64,000 nt of DNA from Caldilineaceae bacterium (GTDB lineage: Bacteria > Chloroflexota > Anaerolineae > Caldilineales > Caldilineaceae): the NCBI GenBank assembly GCA_022824025.1, contig JAJEBF010000029.1:1-64000 (forward strand), written 5' to 3'. This document shows, piece after piece, positions 32,896 through 41,513 of this stretch. Below the pieces are notes generated by a model that was not told the DNA's origin, made no database searches, and was given only the letters and a program-made list of their open reading frames with translations. The number at the start of each line of letters is the position of its first letter. The stretch's first letter is position 1. Both the position numbers and the translations under genes were made by a program.

Positions 32896-34237
32896 CAGAC
32901 TGCAGAACCTCCTCCGCCGACTTTCGGGATACCGCACAAGTCAGGCTGCCCGTGAAGCTGTCGATCCTCGTGGACCCGTTTTTATCTCCTACCGCCAGAG
33001 CGACGGCTCCACACACGCGGCCGACATCGCATGGGCATTGCGAGCGGCTGGTGTCCCGGTCTGGCACGACCGGAGTGACTTGCCGCCGGGAGATACAGAA
33101 CATCGTCTCGCCGAGGCGCTCGAATCCGGCCTCTCTGGAGCAGTCCTGCTGGCGACGCCCGAAATAAAATACTCCAAAGTCGTACGTAAAATCGAACTGC
33201 CAAAACTGCTTCACCTTGAAAAAAACCCGGTTTTCACGCTATCAGTAATGTCCTTAATCGAACACAAGAAAGAGAAACTTGACTTTGACGCCCCCGATCG
33301 ACTCCTGGCACAGCCTCCGGGGACGCTGAAACGTCTCAACCAGACACCGGCGCGGACGCCGTCTCAGAAAGCGGCTGCGGCCCATGCACACTGCCGGAGA
33401 CGCATGCAGGCGGTCAAGGAGGATGTGAAGGCCGCGGAAGGGGTGATCACTCTGGATGTACAGACACGCGTTGCACCCTCCGCCGCACAGGGCGACGCAG
33501 ATCTGATTCTGCGGCTGCGGCCGTCAGTTGGAGGCAAACGCCTGCCGCACCGGCAGGGTTTGAAGGACCTCCAGTTGTTCCTCGCCGGCCTTCCTCAACT
33601 TCTCCAGGACGCGGGTGCCAGGCACGCGCGACTGAGCGGCGGCGCACATCTTTCGGCCGCCTATGCACTCGGAGCCGCGCTGCCCACCACTCTCCTCGGG
33701 CGCACAGAAGTCATCAACACCGAAGGTCGCGTCTGGGTTCTCAATGGCAACCCGCCTGCGCCGGATGTGTCGAACCGGTTGTTGAACGTGAAGACGGTCT
33801 CAACGGCCTGTGCGCCGTCCGGAGAGATCCTCGTGTATCTGGACCTGCGCTCGCCGCCGAGCAACGCTGCTTTTGACGAGCTTGTCGCAGCGAACGGGAA
33901 CCTTTTTGCAAGCGCGTTTCACGTTCGCCCGATCCGGGACGACAACCTCAACCCGGAGGATGCAGAGGCAATCATTGGTGAAGCCTCACAACTCATACGC
34001 GAACGGGCTGCTCAGTTTCAGACCACCACAGTGCATCTGCTGTTGCGATGTCCTTGGCCGGTCGCATTTCTTCTTGGCCGCACACTCAACACCATCCGTG
34101 CCCACTTGTACGAGTGGGATGACGGCCCAGGCGACTCCTGTAATTCCGCGAAGCAAAGATACGTGCCGAGCCTTGTGGTAAGCTCCGGTACAGGCGGCAG
34201 CCCAATTGAGCAAGTCTCTCTACCGAAATGTTCGTGA
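32885..34237 (+). CDS. CBASS TIR-SAVED effector
   Basis: About 450 aa. The N-terminal TIR domain (residues 30-165) starts GPVFISYRQSDG and carries a probable catalytic Glu near residue 104 (SKVVRKIELPKLL). The C-terminal SAVED domain (residues 200-445) has the LTG/LVVSSGTGG-like end typical of cyclic-oligonucleotide sensors. In characterised TIR-SAVED proteins, ligand binding drives filament assembly and NAD+ depletion. The GTG at 32885 follows GAGG by six bases and overlaps Cap3 by 11. This completes a type II-like CBASS operon. Confidence 0.85.
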   Translation: MTRSRLQNLLRRLSGYRTSQAAREAVDPRGPVFISYRQSDGSTHAADIAWALRAAGVPVWHDRSDLPPGDTEHRLAEALESGLSGAVLLATPEIKYSKVVRKIELPKLLHLEKNPVFTLSVMSLIEHKKEKLDFDAPDRLLAQPPGTLKRLNQTPARTPSQKAAAAHAHCRRRMQAVKEDVKAAEGVITLDVQTRVAPSAAQGDADLILRLRPSVGGKRLPHRQGLKDLQLFLAGLPQLLQDAGARHARLSGGAHLSAAYALGAALPTTLLGRTEVINTEGRVWVLNGNPPAPDVSNRLLNVKTVSTACAPSGEILVYLDLRSPPSNAAFDELVAANGNLFASAFHVRPIRDDNLNPEDAEAIIGEASQLIRERAAQFQTTTVHLLLRCPWPVAFLLGRTLNTIRAHLYEWDDGPGDSCNSAKQRYVPSLVVSSGTGGSPIEQVSLPKCS

Positions 34238-34368
34238 GCCTAGCTGAGCACGCCCAGCACCATTCTGCGTGACATGGTGCAACTCTAACCACCCCGAAGA
34301 CGCGGCTGGCCGTGCACAGCTCCGCACCACAGATTGATTGCGGGAGACGCTTTCTCAGCTTCCACCTA

Positions 34369-34450
34369 CTAGCACACAACCTCATCCCCGTCCGAGTCCC
34401 GCATATACTGATACGCCGGATGCTCGCTGCGCACGGGCGCAATGCCGTGC
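34369..34450 (-). pseudogene. Excalibur-domain tail 6 (orphan)
   Basis: Minus strand: HGIAPVRSEHPAYQY, MRDSDGDEVVC, stop. The same position relative to the 34460 gene as tail 4 has to the 25343 gene; nearly identical DNA up to the last few codons. Confidence 0.7.
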
Positions 34451-34459
34451 CGCCGCGTT

Positions 34460-35245
34460 CTAAAGGCGCGGCAGGTCTGCCATCGTGATCTGGGGATGGC
34501 GCTGGCTGCCGTCAGCGGCTACCTGCGCCGCTCTGATGATGATCTCCTTGAGGGCTCTCTTCAGAAATCGTTTCTCTTCCCTTGTAAACTCAACGTCAAA
34601 GCCGTCAGATTTGCGTGAATCCTCCCCGCCTTTATATGACGACAATGCCTTAACTTCCTTGAGCACGCTCTTACTGATGCCGCACGCTTTGGCAGCCGCG
34701 GGGAGGTCCCCATATTTGTCTTCCAGAACCGTCACGCAGAAATATGCTACGTCCGGCAGTGTTGTCCGCCCCAAACGATATTTGTCATATCGGCGCTTCA
34801 TCTTGACCACGTAGTCATCATCGGGGTCAAGTGTGCCCCTCTCTGGGGGAGAGGGATAGTGGGGTAGTCCGATCCTGACTTTGCCTCCAAACCTGACGTT
34901 GCTTGCCACGTGGCCGCCGCCCACTTGGAGTCTTCCTGTGCCGGTTTTGGGCGGTGAAGGATTCCGGTCTATTATTTCGGCGTTTGTGTAGAGCAAGCTG
35001 AACGCGTTTGGACCCAATCGAACTCCGGCATCGAATTCCCACATCTGTATGAATGATTCAATGGCATCGCGGGCTTCGCCTACGTCCGCGTAATGTTCCT
35101 TCATCTCGAAACGGGCACAATTGTCTTCCACGGTCAGATGAAACCTCGGGTCATCGTCGAAGCGCAAGGGGCCCGCTCTTTCGTAGTCAACCGAACTGCC
35201 GTGTTCGACTCTGTAGATCAGCGCAATAACATGGGGGTGGTTCAT
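34460..35245 (-). CDS. unknown 261-aa protein, direct-repeat copy 2
   Basis: The same gene and length as at 25343, starting MNHPHVIALIYRVEHGSS. Differences are concentrated in the second half (SKSVLKEVKALSSYKGGEDS in place of SRSVLKETKRLSSIKGGEQA). The first 180 residues are nearly unchanged. Both copies are intact, so both may be expressed or maintained by gene conversion. The family is unrecognised. Confidence 0.65.
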   Translation of the reverse strand: MNHPHVIALIYRVEHGSSVDYERAGPLRFDDDPRFHLTVEDNCARFEMKEHYADVGEARDAIESFIQMWEFDAGVRLGPNAFSLLYTNAEIIDRNPSPPKTGTGRLQVGGGHVASNVRFGGKVRIGLPHYPSPPERGTLDPDDDYVVKMKRRYDKYRLGRTTLPDVAYFCVTVLEDKYGDLPAAAKACGISKSVLKEVKALSSYKGGEDSRKSDGFDVEFTREEKRFLKRALKEIIIRAAQVAADGSQRHPQITMADLPRL

Positions 35246-35261
35246 CGATTCTCTCCATTCA

Positions 35262-35330
35262 CTATTGCCCACACACCACCCCGCCCGCACCCCGCATAAC
35301 CGATGCGCAAGACAGCCACTGCGCCCGGCC
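35262..35330 (-). pseudogene. Excalibur-domain tail 7 (orphan, decayed)
   Basis: Minus strand: MRGAGGVVCGQ then stop, 16 bases before the 35245 start codon. The counterpart of tail 5, more degraded. Confidence 0.45.
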
Positions 35331-35387
35331 CGCGCCCGCAAGGCATGTAAGTACCTGAAGGGCCGAAAAACCACCTGAGAGCGCGCC

Positions 35388-35416
35388 ACCAGGGCGGGCG
35401 AATTTCGCCCGCCTTG
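35388..35416. terminator. GC-rich hairpin
   Basis: CCAGGGCGGGCGAA pairs with TTCGCCCGCCTTGG. It lies downstream of the 35471 gene on its strand, at the edge of DR2. No U-run. Confidence 0.45.
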
Positions 35417-35470
35417 GCGTTATGCCGAAAAATATGGCCAGGGGTCATTCGAAAAGGATTCGCTGCTCAC

Positions 35471-36223
35471 TCAAATCACATCGACGTGCGTTGAGGGCTG
35501 CGTCACACTGAGCACAACGATTCTCGACCAGGGTTTCGTATCGCCCAAGCCATTTCGAACTGTTATCCAGCTGTCGTCCGAATCCCCTGGCGCGTAAAGG
35601 TCGCGTTCCACCAGCACAAGCCACCACTCCAGGTAAAGGTGAACTATATTCTCTATCTTCTTGGTTTTGACTGCAATGCAGCGCCTGATGTTGTCAACCA
35701 GATCCTTGACCACCCACCCGCGCAAGTGCATTGCCGCTTCAACCGGCATCAAATTAAACTTGCCTGGCCCCGGAGCTAAGAACGGGTGAAAGCGCATATC
35801 CAAACTGCCCTTCAAATGTGCCCACCAACTCTCCGGAGCCCCACCAGACTGCAAAGCCTTGTTGAGAATGTTAACGTACTCATCAACGGCTTGCCCGACT
35901 TGCTCCTCGGTCACTTCTGTTTCGGGCAGAGAGGTAGCCAGCAGATCACACGACACATCTACGCTGTACCCGCCTGGCGGCTCTCCAACATCGTTCAGTA
36001 CCTTTCTAATCGTTCTTTCCAGGGGCTTTTCAAGCGACTCTGCTCCCAGATACTTTCCGTTGACCTCGATCATCCAATTCAATCGTCGCACTTCGACACC
36101 GATACGACCATCAACGACAAAATCCGGCGGGTCTAGTCCATCTGAAGACAGGTCGCGAATGTCGGTGTACCCCTGGCTCTTAAGCCACTGAAAGGCGCGT
36201 CGTTCGTCATAGTTTTTTCTCAT
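35471..36223 (-). CDS. putative PD-(D/E)xK-fold nuclease
   Basis: A 250-aa protein starting MRKNYDERRAFQWLKSQG, with GAGGAG eight bases before the ATG at 36223. The motif DPPDFVVDGRIGVEVRRL (residues 30-47) is the PD...ExR variant of the restriction-endonuclease fold, in which Arg replaces the usual Lys. The C-terminal half is unknown. It lies in a segment bracketed by Excalibur tails 7 and 8. Function is predicted from the motif only; it may be a nuclease involved in defence. Confidence 0.5.
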   Translation of the reverse strand: MRKNYDERRAFQWLKSQGYTDIRDLSSDGLDPPDFVVDGRIGVEVRRLNWMIEVNGKYLGAESLEKPLERTIRKVLNDVGEPPGGYSVDVSCDLLATSLPETEVTEEQVGQAVDEYVNILNKALQSGGAPESWWAHLKGSLDMRFHPFLAPGPGKFNLMPVEAAMHLRGWVVKDLVDNIRRCIAVKTKKIENIVHLYLEWWLVLVERDLYAPGDSDDSWITVRNGLGDTKPWSRIVVLSVTQPSTHVDVI

Positions 36224-36667
36224 AGCGTATGCTCCTCTGCTACGGTATCCAGGGGCGCAATCCGAGCGCTGGCTGCGCGCTCCGAAACCACCCTGCACAA
36301 ATGTCCATCCCCCAAACGGCCGGGCCGGGCAGGCCAGCGCAGCCGGGCGAGGCCGCTGCCACTCCCTCACCCAACCACTTGACAGCACGGCCAAAGCGCA
36401 ACCCGATCACAGCTGAATCGGGTTGATATCCCTTCCAAATTCCAGCAAAGGTCCAAGGACAGCCTAAGTTCGAGTTCGACAGGCGTTGCGGGCTCAGTCA
36501 AGGATGACCGTTTCGCAACCGGATTGGCGTTCCAACAGCAACGCCACCACCGCCAAAGGGATAAAGGGGCTCTTGGTTCCAAACGATGGAACGGAGAGCC
36601 CCGCACCATAGACGGCGTCGCGTCGGCGCCCTCTTCGGATTACAAGATCCGCTTCCTCAATTTCCAC

Positions 36668-36740
36668 CTACTCACACACCACCCCGTCCCCGTTCGGATC
36701 CTGTATATGCCGATACGCCGGATGATCGCTGCGCACGGGC
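36668..36740 (-). pseudogene. Excalibur-domain tail 8 (orphan)
   Basis: Minus strand: RSDHPAYRHIQDPNGDGVVCE then stop. This is the best preserved orphan at the protein level after tail 4, with 445 bases to the next gene (36223). Confidence 0.65.
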
Positions 36741-36993
36741 CGCTGTTGCGTGCTTCTGTCCCCTTCAAGCACCAGCGCCCGCGATCCTAGCTGTTTCTTG
36801 GCCGCAAATTGGCGACTCTTATCATGCCGGCCCGCCGAAAGCCGCACTGGGCGCCGTTTTCAAGCCTGCAAGTATAGGAAAACCTTATTGCAACTGCTCG
36901 TCAACGCTCGTGGACACTCGTATAACGCTCATCCAACACGCACACGAGAGCCCCACGCCGCGAACACCCGCTCTGCCCACAAAAATATAGAGA

Positions 36994-37022
36994 TTGCAAA
37001 CCAAATTCAGGTACTGTAGAAT
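36994..37022 (+). promoter_or_regulatory. promoter of ABC transporter operon 1
   Basis: TTGCAA, 17 bases, TAGAAT (with TG just before it), 51 bases upstream of the start codon. Confidence 0.6.
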
Positions 37023-37073
37023 ACCGGCCAACCTCGCGCAGTCTCTACATCAACATGCCAGGAGGAGATTCCC

Positions 37074-38435
37074 GTGAACGCTACGCCCATGAAGAGACGA
37101 CAGTTCCTGCAAATGACAGCCGGCGCCATTGGCGGGGCAACCCTGCTTGCCGCTTGTCAACCCGCTGTCGCTCCGGTCGCATCCGATGACGCAGGTGATG
37201 GCGGCGCAGCCGCCGAAGGCATCCAGCTCGAATACCTGGGCTACGAACCCGACGAAGTGCACGGCGAGGCATTCGGCAAGTTCAAAGAGGTCATGCCCGA
37301 CGTGGACATTCTCATCAGTCCTACAATCGGATCCTGGCCGGATATGCTCGCCAAGATCAACGCCCGTATCGCTGCCGGCGATCCTCCGGACATCGCTATC
37401 GTGGCCACCTATGGACCGCCCAGAATCTGGAGCAAGAAGGGCATCCTGATCGATCTGAATCCCTATCTCGACGCAGACTCCGACTACGACGACGACCCGG
37501 TCGCGCCCGCCTTGCTTCAGCTCTACACCGTCGAAGGCAAGCTCTTCGGCCTGCCCAAGGACTACGTAACCCACGCCGTTATCTACAACAAGGGACTCTT
37601 CGATGAAGCCGGTGTTGCCTACCCCGAAGACGGCTGGACCTGGGCCGATTGCCTCGAAATGGGCCAGCAGTTGACCTCCGGCGGAGGGCAGGACAAGGTC
37701 TTCGGTTGGATGACGCAGACCGGGCCCTGGGCAAACGAACATTGGATGTGGGCCAATGAGGGCAAAGGATACTTCGATCGCTGGAACTGGGACCTCACCA
37801 CGCCCACGGCCAACGATCCCAAGAATATCGAAGCGATCGAATGGCTCGTGGACACCATCCTGACCCACGAGATCTCACCCTCGCCCGAACAGCTGTCCAC
37901 CGAGGGCGCCAGCTCGCGTCAGCTGACAGGCCGCATCGCCATGTGGGCCAGCCATACGATCGATACCGTCGCCCTCCTCCAGAATACCGACAAGATCGAC
38001 TGGCATGTCGTGCGCAATCCGCGTGCTTTCGAGGACGGCCCCACCACAACCATGATGTGGACCTCCGGCTTCGGCATCGTCGCCGACACCGACCATCCCG
38101 ACGCCGCCTTTGCCTTCCTCAAGCATATGTCGATCGGCGAGGGCGCCCTTGTGTTGGGCGCAACCGGCTTCTCCATCCCCGCCGGCCGCCCCGAAGGGTT
38201 CGTAACCGAGGAGATGGCTGCCCGCGGCGGCGAAGTCTTCGTCGATGCCTGCTTCAACTCCGACCTGGCCGCCAACGACTCGCTTGGCGTCAACCACGGC
38301 GAACTGCTCGGCACCGCCGTCATCCCCAATCTCGAGGCCGCTTTCCTCGGGCAGATGACGCCCGCCGAAGCGCTCAACGAAATACAGGTCGTGATGGAGG
38401 ACATCCTCGCCGACGCCAACGAAGAGCAGTACTAA
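37074..38435 (+). CDS. sugar ABC transporter substrate-binding lipoprotein
   Basis: A 453-aa binding protein. A twin-Arg motif KRRQFLQ with a lipobox (LLAAC) is followed by the extracellular solute-binding protein family 1 fold (AKINARIAAGDPPDIAIV, LPKDYVTHAVIYNKGLFDEA, DGWTWADCLEM). AGGAGGAG precedes the GTG at 37074. It is anchored outside the membrane and delivers an oligosaccharide or glycerol-phosphate-type substrate to the two permeases downstream. No ATPase is encoded in the operon. Confidence 0.9.
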   Translation: MNATPMKRRQFLQMTAGAIGGATLLAACQPAVAPVASDDAGDGGAAAEGIQLEYLGYEPDEVHGEAFGKFKEVMPDVDILISPTIGSWPDMLAKINARIAAGDPPDIAIVATYGPPRIWSKKGILIDLNPYLDADSDYDDDPVAPALLQLYTVEGKLFGLPKDYVTHAVIYNKGLFDEAGVAYPEDGWTWADCLEMGQQLTSGGGQDKVFGWMTQTGPWANEHWMWANEGKGYFDRWNWDLTTPTANDPKNIEAIEWLVDTILTHEISPSPEQLSTEGASSRQLTGRIAMWASHTIDTVALLQNTDKIDWHVVRNPRAFEDGPTTTMMWTSGFGIVADTDHPDAAFAFLKHMSIGEGALVLGATGFSIPAGRPEGFVTEEMAARGGEVFVDACFNSDLAANDSLGVNHGELLGTAVIPNLEAAFLGQMTPAEALNEIQVVMEDILADANEEQY

Positions 38436-38585
38436 AGATCGCCTGCGCGCTTGCGTTCTGTCCACAGGCTACATCGTTTGCAGAGGACAGGCAGGCAGAC
38501 TTGATCCGGTAATCGACCAAGCCTGCGATATATCTGGAGCCGTCGCCGCCCACTGCGCGGTTCCGGGTATATCGCAGGATAGATT

Positions 38586-39506
38586 ATGGCCCAATCACAG
38601 GCGCTGACCCGCCTCGCCGTCAGGACAAAAATACAGGGAATCCGCTGGCACCGATATGAGGGCTACCTCTTTGTCGCGCCTCTCATCATCGGCATCGTCG
38701 CCTTTATCTTCCTCCCCATCGCCGCATCCCTCTACATGAGCTTCCATACATGGGATATGGTCAGTCCGCCCGAACTGGTTGGGATCAAAAACTATGCCCG
38801 CCTGGTCAGTCGCGATCGCCTCTTCTGGAAGGTTCTGGGCAACACGTTCAAATACGCCGGCTGGATCATCGTGCCCTCCGTGACCTTTCCGCTCATTCTG
38901 GCCGCTCTGCTCGACCGGCCAATCAGGATGCGCTACCTCTACCGGCTCGCCTTCTTCCTGCCGCTTGTCACCTCCGTCGTTGCCGTCGGTCTCATGTTCC
39001 GCTGGCTGTATGACGGCGAGTTTGGTCTGATCAACTACAGTCTCTCCTGGGTCGGAATCGACGGACCCAACTGGCTCAGCGATCCCTTCTGGGCCATGCC
39101 CGCCGTCGCCATGGTCACCGTCTGGCAGGGGCTCGGCTACAATATGGTCCTCTATCTGGCCGGGCTGCAAGGGATTCCCGATCATCTCCATGAAGCGGCC
39201 ACCATTGACGGCGCCGGCCCGTTCAGCCGCTTCTTCAGAATCACAATCCCGCTGCTCACGCCGACCATGTTCTTTATTCTCGTCATGAGCGTGATCGGCA
39301 CCTTCCAGACCTTTGGCCTCATCTATGTTATGACCCAGGGCGGACCGATCAATTCGACCAACGTCTACATCTACTACCTCTGGCAGATGGCCTTCGGCAG
39401 CTCCAAGATGGGGTATGCTTCGGCCATGGCCTGGATCCTTGCTCTCGTCATCTTCACAATCACCATGATCCAGGTGCGCCTGGCCAGGCTGTGGGTACAC
39501 TATTGA
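38586..39506 (+). CDS. sugar ABC transporter permease (MalF-like)
   Basis: A 306-aa protein with six membrane segments and the EAA loop EAATIDGAGPFSRFFRITIP (residues 201-220), which docks the ATPase. It is the first permease after the binding protein, with about 150 bp between; that gap contains an inverted repeat (GCGATATATC ... GATATATCGC-like, around 38526 and 38570) that could modulate expression of the permeases relative to the binding protein. Confidence 0.9.
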   Translation: MAQSQALTRLAVRTKIQGIRWHRYEGYLFVAPLIIGIVAFIFLPIAASLYMSFHTWDMVSPPELVGIKNYARLVSRDRLFWKVLGNTFKYAGWIIVPSVTFPLILAALLDRPIRMRYLYRLAFFLPLVTSVVAVGLMFRWLYDGEFGLINYSLSWVGIDGPNWLSDPFWAMPAVAMVTVWQGLGYNMVLYLAGLQGIPDHLHEAATIDGAGPFSRFFRITIPLLTPTMFFILVMSVIGTFQTFGLIYVMTQGGPINSTNVYIYYLWQMAFGSSKMGYASAMAWILALVIFTITMIQVRLARLWVHY

Positions 39507-39533
39507 GAAAGCGGCACCGATAAGGGGATACCC

Positions 39534-40415
39534 GTGCAAAGAGCTTCAACCATGCGCGCGGCGCGCGTTGAGCGTGTGGCCAGCAGCAGACAACAACAGC
39601 TCATCGCCAATACCGTTACGCATATTCTGCTGATTGTGCTGGGTTTGGCCGCGCTGGCGCCTTTTTGGTGGATGATCTCAACCTCTTTCAAGACCGAATT
39701 CGAGGCCTTTCAGATTCCACCAACCTGGCTTCCGCTTGAGCCTACCTTGGAGGCCTACGGGGATCTCTTCCTGAACCAGCCCTTTGGGTTATTCCTGTAT
39801 AACAGCGTCAAGATCGCAGTTCTCGGCGTCGGCGGCCAGCTCATCACATCTTCACTCGCCGCCTTTGCCTTCGCCCGGCTCGATTTTCCCGGCAAGAATG
39901 TCCTCTTCATCATCGTCCTGTCGACCATGATGGTGCCCTATGCCGTCACCGTGATCCCGCTCTACATCGTCATGCACCGCGTCGGCTGGGTCAACACACA
40001 TCTGCCCCTGATCGTGCCCGCCATGCTCAGTTCCGCCTACGGCACCTTCCTTCTCCGCCAGTTCATGTTTTCGTTGCCCATCGAGCTGGAAGACGCCGCC
40101 CGCATCGACGGCTGCAGCTCATTCGGCATCTACCGGCGCATCGCCCTGCCCCTGATGAAACCGGCCCTGGCCACCCTCGGCGTCTTCTCCTTCATGGCCT
40201 CCTGGAACAACTTCTTCGGCCCGTTCATCTTCCTCGACCGCAAACATCTCTTCACCGTCCAGCTCGGCGTCGCCCTCGTACAGAGGCAGTGGTACACCAG
40301 CTGGCCCCGCCTGATGGCCGGCTCCGTCGTCGTCACGCTGCCCGTGCTGCTCGTCTTCCTCCTGCTGCAGCGCTACTTCGTGCGCGGCATCTCTCTGACG
40401 GGCATCAAAGGCTGA
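39534..40415 (+). CDS. sugar ABC transporter permease (MalG-like)
   Basis: A 293-aa permease with six helices and the EAA loop EDAARIDGCSSFGIYRRIALP, ending RGISLTGIKG as in MalG-type proteins. GTG start 27 bases after the first permease. It forms the heterodimeric channel with the preceding protein; the ATPase must come from another locus. Confidence 0.9.
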   Translation: MQRASTMRAARVERVASSRQQQLIANTVTHILLIVLGLAALAPFWWMISTSFKTEFEAFQIPPTWLPLEPTLEAYGDLFLNQPFGLFLYNSVKIAVLGVGGQLITSSLAAFAFARLDFPGKNVLFIIVLSTMMVPYAVTVIPLYIVMHRVGWVNTHLPLIVPAMLSSAYGTFLLRQFMFSLPIELEDAARIDGCSSFGIYRRIALPLMKPALATLGVFSFMASWNNFFGPFIFLDRKHLFTVQLGVALVQRQWYTSWPRLMAGSVVVTLPVLLVFLLLQRYFVRGISLTGIKG

Positions 40416-40554
40416 CGCGGGGCAGTCGACTGCAATGGTTTCCGCCGCGCCCTCTTTTATCAACCGGTGCCGAAAAAAACCATAAACTGACAACAAAACT
40501 ATGGCTATCACCAAGCCCCTGACAGCTTTCAGCGCCTTAGCCTAATTTGCCTTG

Positions 40555-41115
40555 CTACGCCCGCTCCACCTCGTCCGGTTCGACATCCAGTAGTTCCGCC
40601 AGATAGATCTGACTGGTTTTGGCATCCGTTTGCGCAAGTAGATTCAGCGCGCCCGTCACGTCATCCAGCGCCCTGTGCCCCCGTTTCACCTTGATGCCGT
40701 GCGCCGCCAATAACTGCTGCAATCCTTTTGAGGTAAACCCCTTCTTCCTCCAACCGATCCCGTTCATGGAACAGTGCCAGCGCATCGCCTCGGTTTCGGG
40801 GTACAGCTTCGTCACGAACCGGCGATCGAAAGCGGCGTTGTGCGCGACCAGAAAGTCCGCCTTGCTCAAAATCCGCCGCACCGCCCGGTCTTTCAGCCGT
40901 TTGCCCCGCACCTGGTCAAACGAGATTCCATGCACCGCCTCCGCGCCAGGGTCGATCGCGCATGACGGCTCCCGCAAGCCGCGATAGCGGTCAATCACGC
41001 GTAATTTTCGACGCGCTACGTCGTAACGAAACAGGACGATGGCAAACTCGATTACCTCATCGTTGCTCGTCAGCCCTGTTGTCTCCGTGTCCAGAAACGC
41101 TCCAACGCCCTTCAT
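40555..41115 (-). CDS. DnaQ-like 3'-5' exonuclease
   Basis: A 186-aa DEDDh exonuclease: LDTETTGLTSNDEVIEFAI (Exo I), VAHNAAFDRRFV (Exo II) and RGHRALDDVTGAL (Exo III, His and Asp). Such proteins trim DNA or RNA 3' ends, as proofreading subunits or oligoribonuclease-like enzymes. It stands alone between two transporter operons. Confidence 0.85.
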   Translation of the reverse strand: MKGVGAFLDTETTGLTSNDEVIEFAIVLFRYDVARRKLRVIDRYRGLREPSCAIDPGAEAVHGISFDQVRGKRLKDRAVRRILSKADFLVAHNAAFDRRFVTKLYPETEAMRWHCSMNGIGWRKKGFTSKGLQQLLAAHGIKVKRGHRALDDVTGALNLLAQTDAKTSQIYLAELLDVEPDEVERA

Positions 41116-41369
41116 GTCGTTCCTCGTTTCCCCACTGTAACCGCCATGTTTTCTCCTCCGTTTCCGCCCGCCGCGCCCGGCAACTCATCGACCTGCCCCG
41201 TAACGCACCGCGAGCTTTCCTTTATCCTGCGCATGCCAAGCCGGGCCGCGCCTTGCCGCGAATGTACGCCGAATTCCCCATGACATAAAGGCGCTCCGGC
41301 GCTCCCCTGGCCCGAACAGTCCGCAATGCTACTCTACCATGCTTTGCCATGCCAAACCGAGCCACGGCC

Positions 41370-41470
41370 CTGTCCCCTATGAAACCGGCCCTGTTCACCC
41401 CTGGCGTCCTTTTCCTTTTCTTGCCGGCTATTTTGGCCGCGGCATCTTCCTGGCGGGCATGAAAGGCGAA
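41370..41470 (+). pseudogene. relic of MalG-type permease
   Basis: The DNA around CCCTATGAAACCGGCCCTG matches the segment at 40150 coding LMKPALATLGVF. Some 60 bases later the text reads GYFGRGIFLAGMKG, the family C-terminus (compare RYFVRGISLTGIKG). The roughly 70 codons between these points in a full permease are missing. It appears to be an internally deleted permease left upstream of operon 2. Confidence 0.6.
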
Positions 41471-41513
41471 CGCCCTCTGCATCAACCGCATACCCCGGCC
41501 GCGGGAAACCCGT

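Larger units (their letters stand above)
34369..35395 (-). repeat. direct repeat DR2 (about 1 kb)
   Basis: The second copy of the repeat at 25249-26310, in the same orientation. It contains tails 6 and 7 and the 786-bp gene. Identity falls off outside these limits. Confidence 0.8.
36224..37073. other. gene-free region with hairpins
   Basis: 850 bp without a convincing gene. It contains a nine-bp hairpin at 36399-36425 (CAACCCGAT/ATCGGGTTG), a longer hairpin at 36566-36602 (GGGGCTCT ... AGAGCCCC), Excalibur tail 8 and the promoter of the transporter operon. The rest shows no recognisable feature. Confidence 0.5.

Noticed and set aside
23160..36740. Integron or integrative element with recombinase
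   Set aside because: No integrase, transposase, attC-like folded site or tRNA target was found within the island, so the tails are not called att sites.
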